Shown here: positions 36,369-45,620 of the stretch, one piece after another
How the letters are laid out: each line of letters starts with the position of its first letter
Numbering within the stretch: position 1 is the stretch's first letter
Source: Parasedimentitalea psychrophila
GTDB lineage: Bacteria > Pseudomonadota > Alphaproteobacteria > Rhodobacterales > Rhodobacteraceae
Reading direction: 5' to 3'
NCBI RefSeq assembly: GCF_030285785.1
Contig: NZ_CP127247.1
Span: 62,001-126,000 of the forward strand
DNA length: 64,000 nucleotides
Position numbers and translations under genes: made by a program
The notes under the pieces: generated by a model
Databases searched by the model: none
What the model saw: only the letters and a program-made list of their open reading frames with translations
Told to the model about the DNA's origin: nothing

Positions 36369-37802
36369 TTAGGAGATCAATTTCAGCAGCATATCCAGGC
36401 TGGCCTTGGCATCGCCGTAGAACATGCGGGTGTTGTCCTTGAAGAACAGCGGGTTCTCGATACCGGAATAACCAGTGCCCTGACCGCGCTTGGAGACAAA
36501 CACCTGCTTGGCTTTCCAGCATTCCAGCACTGGCATGCCGGCGATCGGCGAGTTGGGATCGTCCTGTGCCGCCGGGTTAACGATGTCGTTGGAGCCGATG
36601 ACGATGGCCACGTCGGTGTCTGCAAAGTCGCCGTTGATTTCATCCATCTCCATCACGATGTCATAGGGTACCTTGGCCTCGGCCAGCAGCACGTTCATAT
36701 GGCCGGGCAGACGCCCCGCAACCGGGTGGATGGCAAAGCGCACAGTCTTGCCCTTGGCGCGCAAGCGGCGGGTCAGTTCCGCCACATTCTGCTGCGCCTG
36801 TGCCACTGCCATACCGTAACCGGGGATGATGACGATGCTGTCGGCCTCGTCCAGGGCTGTTGCAACACCGTCGGCGTCGATGGCGATCTGTTCGCCCTCG
36901 ACCGCCATTTGCGGGCCTGAGGTGCCGCCAAAGCCGCCCAGGATCACAGAGACAAACGAGCGGTTCATCGCCTTGCACATGATGTAGGACAGGATCGCAC
37001 CGGATGAGCCGACCAGTGCGCCGACCACGATCAGCAGGTCATTGCCCAGCGAGAAGCCAATCGCCGCCGCCGCCCAGCCCGAATAGCTGTTCAGCATCGA
37101 CACCACCACCGGCATGTCGGCGCCGCCGATGCCCATGATCAGATGATAGCCGATGAACAGCGCCGCCAGTGTCATCAGCGCCAGTGGCAGCAAGCCTCCG
37201 GTGTTGAAGTACCAGACCAGGCAGATGACCGAGAGTGCCGCCGCACTTGCGTTCAGCATGTGACCGCCCGGCAGTTTTGTCGCCACCGAGCCAAGCTTGC
37301 CCGACAGTTTGCCATAGGCAACCACCGAACCGGTAAAGGTCACCGCACCGATAAAGATGCCAAGGAACACTTCGACCCGCAGGATTGATTGCTCAACAGG
37401 TGTCTTATGCGCCAGCAGACCGGCAAAGCCCTCCAGACCCTCGCGCGCCTCAGCAGACATCGCCAGGACATTGCCCAGCTCAATATGGGCGTTGAAGCCG
37501 ACGAAGACCGCAGCCAGGCCGACCAGCGAATGCATCGCCGCCACCAGCTGTGGCATCTCGGTCATCTGCACCTGTTTTGCCACATAGGTGCCGATCATGC
37601 CGCCGCCTGCGATCAGCAGCAGCGACAGTAGCCACAGGCCTGAGCCAGGACCGACAAGCGTTGCGAACACCGCCAGGCCCATGCCCACGATGCCATACCA
37701 GACCGCCCGCTTGGCGCTTTCCTGACCGGACAACCCGCCCAAGCTCAGGATGAACAAAACAGCCGCAACGACGTAAGCGGCAATTGTGAAGCCAAATTCC
37801 AT
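36369..37802 (-). CDS. pntB: NAD(P) transhydrogenase subunit beta
   Basis: Membrane subunit of the proton-pumping transhydrogenase, with the NADP(H)-binding domain. The 477 residues have an N-terminal membrane part of several helices ([18 protein letters not shown] onward) and a C-terminal Rossmann-like dIII domain with [44 protein letters not shown] and [23 protein letters not shown] is 8 nt before the ATG. It starts 13 nt after pntA and ends before a clear terminator. Makes NADPH from NADH using proton-motive force. Confidence 0.96.
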   Translation of the reverse strand: MEFGFTIAAYVVAAVLFILSLGGLSGQESAKRAVWYGIVGMGLAVFATLVGPGSGLWLLSLLLIAGGGMIGTYVAKQVQMTEMPQLVAAMHSLVGLAAVFVGFNAHIELGNVLAMSAEAREGLEGFAGLLAHKTPVEQSILRVEVFLGIFIGAVTFTGSVVAYGKLSGKLGSVATKLPGGHMLNASAAALSVICLVWYFNTGGLLPLALMTLAALFIGYHLIMGIGGADMPVVVSMLNSYSGWAAAAIGFSLGNDLLIVVGALVGSSGAILSYIMCKAMNRSFVSVILGGFGGTSGPQMAVEGEQIAIDADGVATALDEADSIVIIPGYGMAVAQAQQNVAELTRRLRAKGKTVRFAIHPVAGRLPGHMNVLLAEAKVPYDIVMEMDEINGDFADTDVAIVIGSNDIVNPAAQDDPNSPIAGMPVLECWKAKQVFVSKRGQGTGYSGIENPLFFKDNTRMFYGDAKASLDMLLKLIS

Positions 37803-37815
37803 GATCCAGTCCTCC

Positions 37816-39387
37816 TTAAGATTTCTGGAACATGGCAAGCATGCGCCGTGTTACGAGGAAGCCGCCAAAGATGTTGATCCCCGCCATGAAGATGGACAGC
37901 GAGGCCAGCAGGATCACGAGAAAGGAACCTGATCCAATCTGCATCAATGCGCCCAGAATGATGATCGACGAGATCGCATTGGTCACCGCCATCAGTGGCG
38001 TGTGCAGCGAGTGCGCCACCCCCCAGATCACCTGAAAACCAACAAAACAGGCCAGTACAAAGACGATGAAGTGCTGCATGAAGGAGGCCGGTGCAAACAG
38101 GCCTGCCAGCAGGATCAAGCCGCCGCCAACCGCCAGCAAAGTGATCTGCTGTTTGGTGGCCGCTTTGAAGGCGGCGACCTCAGCCACACGTTTTTCCTCC
38201 GGCGTCAGCTCGGGCACCACCTCTTTCGGCTTGGCGGCAATTGCCTGAATTTTTGGCGGCGGCGGCGGGAAGGTAATCTCGCCCTGATGGGTGACCGTGG
38301 CGCCGCGAATGACGTCATCTTCCATGTTGTGATTGATCTGGCCGTCCTTTTCAGGGGTCAGGTCAGTCACCATGTGACGGATATTGGTCGCGTAAAGCGT
38401 CGAGGCCTGCGACGCCATCCGGCTGGGGAAATCGGTATAGCCGATGATGGTGACGCCATTGTCGGTGACGATCTTTTCGTCCATCACCGTCAGCTTGCAG
38501 TTGCCACCCTTTTCCGCCGCCAGATCCACAATGACCGAGCCGGGCTTCATTGCCGCGACCATATCTTCGGTCCACAGCTCAGGCGCCTCGCGGTTGGGGA
38601 TCAGCGCCGTGGTGATGACGATGTCAACCTGCGGCGCCAACTCGCGGAACTTGGCCAGCTGTGCCTCGCGGAACTCTGGGCTGGACACTGAGGCATAGCC
38701 ACCAGTGGCGGCACCATCAGCCTGGGTTTCCTCAAAGTCGAGATAGACAAACTCGGCCCCCATCGATTCAACCTGCTCGGCCGCTTCGGGACGCACATCA
38801 AACGCCAGGGTGATCGCACCAAGGCTGGTCGAAGTGCCAATGGCAGCCAACCCGGCAACGCCAGCGCCAACCACCAGAACCCGTGCCGGCGGCACCTTGC
38901 CCGCCGCCGTGATCTGACCGGTAAAGAAGCGGCCAAAGTTGTTGCCCGCCTCGATTACCGCGCGGTAGCCGGCGATATTGGCCATCGACGACAGCGCGTC
39001 CATTTTTTGCGCCCGCGAAATACGTGGCACCATTTCCATCGCGATCACATTGGCGCGCTTGGATTTGGCCAGCTCCAGCCCATCAGCGTTGCCGCCGGGA
39101 TTGAAAAAGGAGATCAGCGTCTTCTTGCCGTTCAACCGCTTCAGCTCAACCTCGCTGGGCTGGCGCACCTTGGCAATGATATCCGCCACCTTCCACAGGG
39201 CTGCCGCAGTTTTGAGGATCTCAACACCTGCCTCAACATAGCTGGCATCCGAGAAACCAGCCGCCAGTCCGGCGCCGGTTTCAATGGCGCAGTCATAACC
39301 CAGTTTCTGCAACTGACGTGCAGAGTCCGGCGTCATCGCAACGCGCGCCTCGCCCTTAAACATCTCTTTTGGTGTACCTATCTTCAC
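37816..39387 (-). CDS. pntA: NAD(P) transhydrogenase subunit alpha, GTG start
   Basis: NAD(H)-binding subunit of the proton-pumping transhydrogenase. The 523 residues comprise the alanine-dehydrogenase-like dI domain ([53 protein letters not shown]), a Pro-rich linker near 390-420, and four C-terminal membrane helices, as in the single-chain E. coli PntA. The GTG is chosen because the family begins at KIGTPKE; an ATG 30 codons upstream adds a Cys/Pro-rich tail with no match. Forms an operon with pntB. Confidence 0.95.
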   Translation of the reverse strand: MKIGTPKEMFKGEARVAMTPDSARQLQKLGYDCAIETGAGLAAGFSDASYVEAGVEILKTAAALWKVADIIAKVRQPSEVELKRLNGKKTLISFFNPGGNADGLELAKSKRANVIAMEMVPRISRAQKMDALSSMANIAGYRAVIEAGNNFGRFFTGQITAAGKVPPARVLVVGAGVAGLAAIGTSTSLGAITLAFDVRPEAAEQVESMGAEFVYLDFEETQADGAATGGYASVSSPEFREAQLAKFRELAPQVDIVITTALIPNREAPELWTEDMVAAMKPGSVIVDLAAEKGGNCKLTVMDEKIVTDNGVTIIGYTDFPSRMASQASTLYATNIRHMVTDLTPEKDGQINHNMEDDVIRGATVTHQGEITFPPPPPKIQAIAAKPKEVVPELTPEEKRVAEVAAFKAATKQQITLLAVGGGLILLAGLFAPASFMQHFIVFVLACFVGFQVIWGVAHSLHTPLMAVTNAISSIIILGALMQIGSGSFLVILLASLSIFMAGINIFGGFLVTRRMLAMFQKS

Positions 39388-39525
39388 CGTATCGGTCCCC
39401 CTCGGCTTGGCCGTGCCCGCACCGATCGGGTACGGATCGCAATAAATTCTCCTACCCGACGCAAGATACTTGCGCAAGGACTTCGCTGCAACGCCGCATT
39501 TCTTGACTGCAGCGCGGCATTATCT

Positions 39526-39975
39526 CTAAACCCAGCGGCGGGTCTTTTGTTCGTAGCGGCCCCATTCAGCACGAAACGCGCGCCGCATCCGGTTCTCTTC
39601 CGGGACAATGAACCGCTTTTCCAGTATCCAGGTGAACAGCGGGATCATCGGCAATGACAGCACCGCATCGAACCACAGGATGAAGCCTGCCAGAATGAGA
39701 ACGTCCCCCAGATAGATCGGATTTCGCGAGCGGCTGAAGATCCCTGACTGCACCAGATGGCTCGGCGTCTTATGTGGCAGAACGGTGGTGCGCTGCCGCC
39801 GCATTTCATAGACCGCCAGCGCCGTCAGCAGCAGCCCGCCGCCGATCAGCAATCCGCTCAGGAAATCAGCCCAGCCATCGCCGAACCCCAGCCCCAACGA
39901 AAGGAACCTCGCCTGTGCCCAGGCGCCAAGCACGCAGCCCAACAGCCACAGCGGTGGCAGATCCAACCGTTGCAT
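39526..39975 (-). CDS. Isoprenylcysteine/phospholipid methyltransferase-like membrane protein
   Basis: 149 residues, with hydrophobic segments near the N terminus (PPLWLLGCVLGAWAQ), the middle (FLSGLLIGGGLLLTALAVYE) and around LILAGFILWF. The family hallmark is the C-terminal SAM-binding part GIFSRSRNPIYLGD plus EKRFIVPEENRMRRAF, as in ICMT/PEMT-type methyltransferases. The ATG at MQRLDLPPLW is preferred by similarity. A GTG 18 codons upstream has AGGGGA only 2 nt away, so a longer N terminus remains possible. The substrate is unknown, perhaps a membrane lipid. Confidence 0.8.
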   Translation of the reverse strand: MQRLDLPPLWLLGCVLGAWAQARFLSLGLGFGDGWADFLSGLLIGGGLLLTALAVYEMRRQRTTVLPHKTPSHLVQSGIFSRSRNPIYLGDVLILAGFILWFDAVLSLPMIPLFTWILEKRFIVPEENRMRRAFRAEWGRYEQKTRRWV

Positions 39976-40382
39976 CAAAAATCGCCCCGCTGAGGGGTGT
40001 TTATAAATATCTTGATCATTGCGGGTCACTTTCCCCTTCTAAAGTCCACAGGTCCAGAGCCAATCGACCTCTGGGGTTCAGAAAGGACAGATTGCCCAAA
40101 ACTGATACAAACGACGAATCTCTTCCCGATTGCGGCATGATCCTGCACATATTCACAAAAATGCCTACGTATACTTTGGCATGCTGCCCTTGGTTGATAG
40201 CCGTCCAGCCCATTTTCGCATGGGCGCGGTGCTCTTTGGGCCGGTGATATGGTCCGCTGACATGCTGCGCAGCGGCGGCATCACAACGGCGCCAAAACAG
40301 GCAAACGCCAGTTTGGTGACGGCACGACCTGCTTGCCATATTTCTGACGCTGGCTAGGCTCGTGCCAACAGGAGATTACAAC
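39976..40382. other. 407-nt gap without a supported gene
   Basis: The gap lies between the divergent methyltransferase-like and SDR genes. It holds a small 6-bp inverted repeat CCAGAG/CTCTGG (40054-40074). It also holds two overlapping open frames on opposite strands (for example 40130-40357) without a ribosome binding site or recognisable product. The SDR ribosome binding site GGAG is at its right end. No clear promoter was found. Confidence 0.5.
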
Positions 40383-41135
40383 ATGACATTAAACGGCAAA
40401 CACGCATTGGTCACCGGCGGCGGCACCGGTATCGGACTGGCAATTGCCCAGGCACTGGCGGCGCAGGGGGCGCAGGTCACCATCACCGGGCGCCGCGCCG
40501 AGGTGCTGGAGCAGGTTGCGGGCAACGGGCTGCACGCCGTGCAAATGGATGTGGCAAACGAGGACTCGGTGGTCAGTGGCGTCGCCAAGGCGATTGAGGC
40601 CCGCGGTCCGGTGCAGATCTGCGTGCCCAATGCCGGCATCGCCGAGGGCCGCGCCCTGCATAAAACCGACATGGAGTTCTGGCGCACCATGATGGCGATC
40701 AACGTCGACGGCTGTTTTCTGACCATCCGCGAGTGTCTCAACTCCATGCACGGCACCGACTGGGGCCGGGTTATCGCGATTTCCTCAATTGCCGGGCTAA
40801 AGGGGCTGAAGGGTGCCAGCTGCTATTCGGCCTCCAAACACGCGATGATCGGCATGATCAAGGCTCTGGCCGCTGATCATCTGGGCAAGCCCTATACCTT
40901 CAACGCCCTGTGCCCGGCCTATGTGGACACCAATATTGTGCCACAGAACCTTGCCAGCATCATGAAGCGCACCGGCATGAGTGAAAAAGAGGCGATGCAG
41001 GTCATGGTGGGTGCCAACCCTCATGGCCGTCTGATCGCCCCCGAAGAGGTCGCCGAAGCAGCACTGTTCCTCTGCGGTCCAAACTCTGGCTCGGTGAACG
41101 GTCAGGCCATTCAGATTTCTGGCGGCGAAATGTAA
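40383..41135 (+). CDS. Short-chain dehydrogenase/reductase (3-hydroxyacyl/3-hydroxybutyrate dehydrogenase-like)
   Basis: 250-residue classical SDR. The cofactor loop is TGGGTGIGLAIAQAL, with R following the second strand (GRR) suggesting NADP(H). Also present are NAGIAEG, catalytic SSIAGLKGL, YSASKHAM (Tyr-x3-Lys) and CPAYVDTNIV. GGAG lies 9 nt before the chosen ATG (MTLNGKHALV). It is coupled to the next gene by a TAATG overlap. 3-hydroxybutyrate dehydrogenase or FabG-like activity is likely, but the substrate cannot be read from sequence. Confidence 0.87.
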   Translation: MTLNGKHALVTGGGTGIGLAIAQALAAQGAQVTITGRRAEVLEQVAGNGLHAVQMDVANEDSVVSGVAKAIEARGPVQICVPNAGIAEGRALHKTDMEFWRTMMAINVDGCFLTIRECLNSMHGTDWGRVIAISSIAGLKGLKGASCYSASKHAMIGMIKALAADHLGKPYTFNALCPAYVDTNIVPQNLASIMKRTGMSEKEAMQVMVGANPHGRLIAPEEVAEAALFLCGPNSGSVNGQAIQISGGEM

Positions 41136-41506
41136 TGGATCGCGCCAGCTTCAACACATTCTGCGCCGCCATGCCCGCCACCAGCCATGTGGTGCAATGG
41201 GGCAATGCGGATGTGTGGAAAGTCGGCCCCAAGGTCTTTGCCATCTGTGGCTGGGCCGACGGGCGCGATGCTTTCACCTTCAAGGTGAGTGAGATCGCCT
41301 ATGAGGTGTTACAAGAGCAGCCGGGCATCCGCCCTGCCCCCTATCTGGCCTCCCGCGGGATGAAATGGTTGCAGCACTATGACAGTCCGGGGCTGTCTGA
41401 TGCCGAGTTGCGGCGACACATCCAGATTTCCTATGATCTGGTCGCTGCGGGTCTGTCAAAAAAGAAACGCCGCGATCTGGGCATTCCCGAGCCAAGTCAG
41501 ACTTGA
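41135..41506 (+). CDS. MmcQ/YjbR family protein
   Basis: 123-residue small protein of the YjbR (double-wing DNA-binding fold) family. Visible features are VVQWGNADVWKVGPKVFAI near the N terminus, FKVSEIAYEVL, and YLASRGMKWLQHY with DAELRRHIQISYDLVAAGLS, typical of the family. The ATG overlaps the SDR stop by one base, so the two are co-translated. The family is named for a fold resembling DNA-binding proteins, but no target or function is established. Confidence 0.83.
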   Translation: MDRASFNTFCAAMPATSHVVQWGNADVWKVGPKVFAICGWADGRDAFTFKVSEIAYEVLQEQPGIRPAPYLASRGMKWLQHYDSPGLSDAELRRHIQISYDLVAAGLSKKKRRDLGIPEPSQT

Positions 41507-41525
41507 GCCAGCCAATCAAAGGCGC

Positions 41526-41744
41526 TCAGGTCTCCACCTTTACCCGGACTTCAACCGGCGTGATCAACGTGGCCAGATAGGTTCGGGTATCGCTGTCCCA
41601 ATCAGCAGGGTCTTCGCCATGCGCAAATTCAGCATGCAGTTCGATGAGTTTCCAAACCTCGGTTTCCGTGGCCGCCACCAGGCTGGCTGGGCAGGTTTCC
41701 ATTCCTTCACAATCGCGGCAGGCATATGCGTACGCATTGGACAT
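41526..41744 (-). CDS. Small Cys-containing protein, DUF1059-like
   Basis: 72 residues beginning MSNAYAYACRDCEGMETCPA, with Cys at 9, 12 and 18 and a later LIELHAEFAHGED segment. This Cys-rich start plus HAxxxHG pattern is what I know from DUF1059 proteins. AGGGGA lies 6 nt before the ATG, which supports a real gene. It is on the minus strand between plus-strand genes, converging with the YjbR gene (19-nt gap) and diverging from kynU. The Cys and His residues may bind a metal; function unknown. Confidence 0.7.
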   Translation of the reverse strand: MSNAYAYACRDCEGMETCPASLVAATETEVWKLIELHAEFAHGEDPADWDSDTRTYLATLITPVEVRVKVET

Positions 41745-41791
41745 CGCTGATCCCCTTTTCCACCTTTTACCATTTAGAACCACGTCTGTTT

Positions 41792-41820
41792 TAGGCAAGC
41801 GGATTAATCTCGGGTATAAT
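41792..41820 (+). promoter_or_regulatory. Promoter of the kynU-GNAT-kynA operon
   Basis: TAGGCA (41792-41797), a 17-nt spacer and a perfect TATAAT (41815-41820) lie 77 nt before the kynU ATG. Confidence 0.6.
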
Positions 41821-41897
41821 TGGCTCGACAGCTTGCCTCGCGTCGCATACTCAATTTGAGCTTTATCCTTGAATTCCATTTGTCCAACGAGGCCCCT

Positions 41898-43091
41898 ATG
41901 ACCGACTTTGCCGCCACCAAAGCCATGTTCCACCTGCCTCAGGGCATGATCTATCTGGACGGCAACTCGCTGGGCCCGCTGCCCCTTGCCGCCACCAAAC
42001 GGGTTGCCACTATGATGCAAGACGAATGGGGTGAGATGCTGATCACCGGCTGGAACAAGGCCGGCTGGATGCAGAAATCCACCGATCTGGGGGATCGCAT
42101 CGGCCGCCTGATCGGAGCTGAGCCAGGCCATGTGGTGATGGGCGACACCCTGTCGATCAAGGTCTATCAGGCTGTTGCCTCGGCGCTGGAGCTGAACCCA
42201 ACGCGCAAGGTGGTGCTGTCCGACAACGGCAACTTCCCCACCGATCTCTATATGGCCGACGGGCTGCTGCGCTCGCTGGGCGATGACTATGAGTTGCGGG
42301 TGGTCGATCCACAGGCGGTGGGTGACAATCTGAGCGACGACATCGCGGTGCTGATGTTGACCCAGGTGGATTATCGCACCGGCCGCGTTCACGACATGCA
42401 GGCGTTGACCGAACAGGCGCAGGCCAAGGGCATCGTCACCGTCTGGGATCTGGCCCACTCCGCTGGCGCGCTGCCAGTGGATCTGGCCGCTTGCAACGCC
42501 GATTTTGCGGTGGGGTGCAGCTACAAATACCTCAACGGCGGCCCTGGAGCTCCGGCCTTTATCTATGTCGCCCCTCGCCACGCCGATCAGGTCCGCCCGG
42601 CCCTGTCCGGCTGGCTGGGCCACGAGGCCCCCTTTGCCTTTGACCTCAACTACCGCCCAGCCGTCGGCGTTGAACGGATGCGCGTCGGCACCCCGCCGGT
42701 GCTGCAGCTCACCGCGCTTGAGGCAGCAATGGACATCTGGGACATGGTCGACATGGGCTCGGTGCGCGCCAAGTCCATTGAACTCTGTGATCTTTTCATT
42801 GCCGAGGTCGAGGCCCAGTGCCCCATGCTGACCCTCGCCAGTCCCCGTGATGGCACCCAGCGCGGCAGTCAGGTCTCGTTCCGCTTCCCCGAGGGCTATG
42901 CGGCTATGCAGGCGATCATCGCCCGCGGTGTCATCGGCGATTTCCGTGCCCCAGACATCATGCGCTTTGGCTTTACCCCGCTGTATATCGACGAGGCAGA
43001 CGTGCGCGCCGCTGTTGCCATCATCGCCGATGTGATGGGAAATGCGCTTTGGGACCGCCCCGAATACAAGATCCGCTCTGCGGTGACATGA
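41898..43091 (+). CDS. kynU: Kynureninase
   Basis: PLP enzyme of 397 residues that splits kynurenine to anthranilate and alanine in tryptophan breakdown. Motifs are IYLDGNSLGPLP, TQVDYRTGRVHDM, WDLAHSAGALP and the PLP lysine K210 in GCSYKYLNGGPGAPAF. The C-terminal FGFTPLYIDEADV is also conserved. GAGG is 7 nt before the chosen ATG; the frame is open for 26 further codons that overlap the promoter. It overlaps the following acetyltransferase by 4 nt (ATGA). Confidence 0.95.
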   Translation: MTDFAATKAMFHLPQGMIYLDGNSLGPLPLAATKRVATMMQDEWGEMLITGWNKAGWMQKSTDLGDRIGRLIGAEPGHVVMGDTLSIKVYQAVASALELNPTRKVVLSDNGNFPTDLYMADGLLRSLGDDYELRVVDPQAVGDNLSDDIAVLMLTQVDYRTGRVHDMQALTEQAQAKGIVTVWDLAHSAGALPVDLAACNADFAVGCSYKYLNGGPGAPAFIYVAPRHADQVRPALSGWLGHEAPFAFDLNYRPAVGVERMRVGTPPVLQLTALEAAMDIWDMVDMGSVRAKSIELCDLFIAEVEAQCPMLTLASPRDGTQRGSQVSFRFPEGYAAMQAIIARGVIGDFRAPDIMRFGFTPLYIDEADVRAAVAIIADVMGNALWDRPEYKIRSAVT

Positions 43092-43579
43092 GTGTCGCGA
43101 TTCGGGCATATCATCGTGATGACGCCAAGGGGCTGGCCGATGTCTTTTACGAGGCGATCCATACTGGCGCCGCAAAACACTATACCCCGGCCCAACGACA
43201 GGCCTGGGCTCCCTACACAGATATGCCCGATACATGGCCCGGCAGGCTGGCGGTGCTCAATGTCTGGGTGGCCGAAGCTGACGGCGAGATTGCCGGTTTC
43301 ATGGCCGCAACCCCGCAGGGCTACATCGACTTTGCCTATCTGCGCCCCCGCTGGATGGGCCGCTCTGTGGCGCAAGCTCTCTATGACGTCATCCTTGAAC
43401 GGGCGCGCAGTGCAAATCTGACGCGGATGACGACCCATGCCAGCCTGTTGGCGCGGCCCTTCTTTGCCCGTCAGGGGTGGCAGGTCGATAAAATGGAAAT
43501 AGTTGACATTAACGGCGAACAGCTAAAGCGCTTTGCCATGTCACTGACTTTGGGAGCCCCCCATGACCCAACCCTATGA
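43088..43579 (+). CDS. GNAT family N-acetyltransferase embedded in the kyn operon
   Basis: 163-residue GNAT protein. The start is [20 protein letters not shown], and the acetyl-CoA region is around [22 protein letters not shown], though the usual Q/RxxGxG/A loop is only partly kept ([11 protein letters not shown]). The C-terminal part [15 protein letters not shown] is typical. It overlaps kynU by 4 nt and kynA by 17 nt, so it is tightly coupled to tryptophan catabolism. It may acetylate a pathway amine or kynurenine-related compound, but this is an inference. Confidence 0.86.
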   Translation: MSVAIRAYHRDDAKGLADVFYEAIHTGAAKHYTPAQRQAWAPYTDMPDTWPGRLAVLNVWVAEADGEIAGFMAATPQGYIDFAYLRPRWMGRSVAQALYDVILERARSANLTRMTTHASLLARPFFARQGWQVDKMEIVDINGEQLKRFAMSLTLGAPHDPTL

Positions 43580-44396
43580 CCCGGCCAAAGATGGCGCCGA
43601 GATGGATTTCAAAGACCGTATGTCTTATGGCGATTACTTGTCGCTGGATATGTTGCTGAACGCTCAGCAAACCTGGACCGACACCCATGACGAGATGCTG
43701 TTCATCATTCAGCACCAGACTTCGGAACTGTGGATGCGGCTGGCGCTGCACGAACTGGACGCCGCCCGCAATAGCCTGCTCGGCGGCAAAGCGCATCAGG
43801 CCTTCAAAATGCTGTCCCGGGTGTCGCGGATCTTTGAACAGCTGAATTCGGCCTGGGACGTGCTGCGCACGATGACGCCTTCGGACTATACCGCCTTTCG
43901 CGATGCTCTGGGGCAAAGCTCGGGCTTTCAGTCACATCAGTACCGCCAGATCGAATTCATGCTGGGCAACCGCAATACGGCAATGCTGAAACCGCATGCG
44001 CATCGCCCGGATCTGGTGGCACTGCTCGAGGCTGAACTGGCGCAGCCATCCCTGTATGACGTGGCCATCAAGGCGCTATCCCAAAGCTTCTCGCTGCCCG
44101 ACGAGGTGCTGAACCGAGACCTGCCCGAGGCCTACCAGCCGCACGCTGCCGTTCAGGCCGCCTGGACCGAGGTCTACCGCAATCCGGAAAGCCACTGGGA
44201 ACTGTATGAGCTGGCGGAAAAGCTGGTGGATCTGGAGGATTATTTCCGCCGCTGGCGCTTCAACCATGTGACCACGGTTGAACGTGTCATCGGCTTCAAA
44301 CGCGGCACCGGCGGCACCGGCGGCGTCAGCTATCTGAAACGGATGCTGGCGGTCGAGCTGTTTCCCGAACTGTGGCACCTGAGAACCGAGTTATAG
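43563..44396 (+). CDS. kynA: Tryptophan 2,3-dioxygenase
   Basis: Heme dioxygenase of 277 residues that opens the tryptophan ring to N-formylkynurenine. Conserved stretches are [19 protein letters not shown] near residue 50, [17 protein letters not shown], and the C-terminal [17 protein letters not shown] plus [10 protein letters not shown], which contain the proximal heme His and the substrate loop. It overlaps the GNAT gene by 17 nt. Kynurenine formamidase (kynB) is not in the window. Two hairpins after the stop end the operon. Confidence 0.96.
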   Translation: MTQPYDPAKDGAEMDFKDRMSYGDYLSLDMLLNAQQTWTDTHDEMLFIIQHQTSELWMRLALHELDAARNSLLGGKAHQAFKMLSRVSRIFEQLNSAWDVLRTMTPSDYTAFRDALGQSSGFQSHQYRQIEFMLGNRNTAMLKPHAHRPDLVALLEAELAQPSLYDVAIKALSQSFSLPDEVLNRDLPEAYQPHAAVQAAWTEVYRNPESHWELYELAEKLVDLEDYFRRWRFNHVTTVERVIGFKRGTGGTGGVSYLKRMLAVELFPELWHLRTEL

Positions 44397-44430
44397 CAAG
44401 TACAATTGTGCAAAACGGCGCGGTAATCTT

Positions 44431-44472
44431 CGATTTCTTCAAGAAATCGGCACGGAAAATTCTAATTTTCCG
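44431..44472. terminator. Tandem hairpins between convergent kynA and tetR
   Basis: CGATTTCT-TCA-AGAAATCG (44431-44449) is followed by CGGAAAAT-TCTA-ATTTTCCG (44453-44472). Both stems are perfect 8-mers. The pair probably stops transcription from both sides. Confidence 0.65.
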
Positions 44473-44473
44473 G

Positions 44474-45055
44474 CTACCTTGGCCTGAGAGCCGCGCCAAA
44501 CAGCAGGGCCAACTGCGCCACTCCAGAAGCATAGCTGGCGTAGTCCTTTGATGTATGTTTGACACCCTTCATCGCCGAACAAAAAACCCGCGCGATTTCA
44601 CCCACGTCACCCGGCAGCACCACCCGACCGGCCTCAGCCTCGGCATTCAACCAGCTCACATAGACTCCCTGCAACGCTGTTTCACCAATTGCAATCGCCT
44701 CACCGGCAGCACTCATACCGGCTTCGAACAACTCGAGCCCATGTGGTGATGTCATCATCGCTTTCATCGCTGGGCCTCCCTGAGCGTCAAAGGCCGCTTG
44801 CAATCGCTTTTCCAAACTGCCTGTCGTAGTCAGGGCAACAGCCACCTGCTCCAGCGCCAGCCCATAGTGCGCCTCGACCAGGCCGGCAAAGATCGCTTCT
44901 TTGTTGCGATAATGCAGGTACAATGCAGGCCGTGACATGCCCGCACCACGGGCGATGTCATCCATTGATGTCTTGCGGAACCCATATGCGGAAAAAGCCA
45001 CCCAGGCCGATTCCAGGATCGCCCGCTGCTTCGGGTCGTCACTTGCTTTGATCAT
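44474..45055 (-). CDS. TetR family transcriptional regulator, divergent from the Mo oxidase genes
   Basis: 193-residue repressor. The N-terminal helix-turn-helix is clear (AFSAYGFRKTSMDDIARGAG then MSRPALYLHYRNKEAIFAGL). The C-terminal ligand domain is not assignable to a named subfamily. Start at MIKASDDPKQRA; an in-frame GTG/TTG extension to 45106 would enter the operator. It is divergent from the iorA/iorB-like genes, with a perfect palindrome in between, so it most likely represses them and itself and is released by the oxidase substrate. Confidence 0.9.
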   Translation of the reverse strand: MIKASDDPKQRAILESAWVAFSAYGFRKTSMDDIARGAGMSRPALYLHYRNKEAIFAGLVEAHYGLALEQVAVALTTTGSLEKRLQAAFDAQGGPAMKAMMTSPHGLELFEAGMSAAGEAIAIGETALQGVYVSWLNAEAEAGRVVLPGDVGEIARVFCSAMKGVKHTSKDYASYASGVAQLALLFGAALRPR

Positions 45056-45085
45056 AAAACCGCTTCTGCCATTTTGGCTGAATTT

Positions 45086-45097
45086 TGTCAATTGACA
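45086..45097. promoter_or_regulatory. Perfect 12-bp palindrome and promoter of the Mo oxidase operon
   Basis: TGTCAATTGACA is self-complementary, and its right half is the -35 box TTGACA (45092-45097). A weak -10 (CATTTT, 45115-45120) follows after 17 nt. Half-sites TGACA (45101) and TGTCA (45120) lie nearby. Likely the binding site of the divergent TetR protein. Confidence 0.55.
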
Positions 45098-45152
45098 TCC
45101 TGACACATGATGCTCATTTTGTCATGATCCGCACAGCAGAGAGTATACCCCC

Positions 45153-45617
45153 ATGTCGACATCCCTTCGCATCAACGGCAAATCCCATCAGGTTGATCTG
45201 CCCGACGACGTTCCCCTGTTGTGGGTCCTGCGCGATGACATCGGGCTGACCGGCACAAAATACGGCTGCGGCGTTGCCGCCTGCGGCGCCTGCACCGTGC
45301 ATATCAACGGGGTCGCGGTGCGGTCATGCCAGACAACACTGGGCGATGTTGACGGCGACATCACCACCATCGAAGGCCTTGGTGCCCCCGATTCCCTGGC
45401 ACTGATCCAACAGGCCTGGGTCGACCATCAGGTGGCACAGTGCGGCTACTGCCAGTCCGGCCAAATCATGCAGGCCGCCAGCCTGTTGGCCTCAAACCAC
45501 TCGCCCACGGACGCTGACATAGACGAGGCCATGCGCGGCAATCTCTGCCGCTGCGGCACCTATCCGCGCATCCGCGCAGCGGTGCATAGCGCCGCGTTGA
45601 AATTGAAGGAGGTCTGA
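45153..45617 (+). CDS. (2Fe-2S)-binding subunit of a xanthine-dehydrogenase-family oxidoreductase (IorA-like)
   Basis: 154 residues with two [2Fe-2S] domains. The plant-ferredoxin-like N-terminal cluster has C39, C44, C47 and C59 ([16 protein letters not shown]). The C-terminal helical cluster has C97, C100, C132 and C134 ([21 protein letters not shown]). It passes electrons from the Mo centre in the next subunit (3-nt gap). It has no signal peptide, so it would be carried across the membrane with the Tat-targeted partner, as known for isoquinoline 1-oxidoreductase and aldehyde oxidases of this type. Confidence 0.92.
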   Translation: MSTSLRINGKSHQVDLPDDVPLLWVLRDDIGLTGTKYGCGVAACGACTVHINGVAVRSCQTTLGDVDGDITTIEGLGAPDSLALIQQAWVDHQVAQCGYCQSGQIMQAASLLASNHSPTDADIDEAMRGNLCRCGTYPRIRAAVHSAALKLKEV

Positions 45618-45620
45618 TCC

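Noticed and set aside
40130-40357. 75-codon plus-strand frame before the SDR gene
   Set aside because: There is no ribosome binding site, and an opposing frame overlaps it. The product is not recognisable.
41745-43235. Long minus-strand extension of the DUF1059-like frame (569 codons in total) across kynU
   Set aside because: Only the last 72 codons have a ribosome binding site and a family-like sequence. The rest is antisense to kynureninase.
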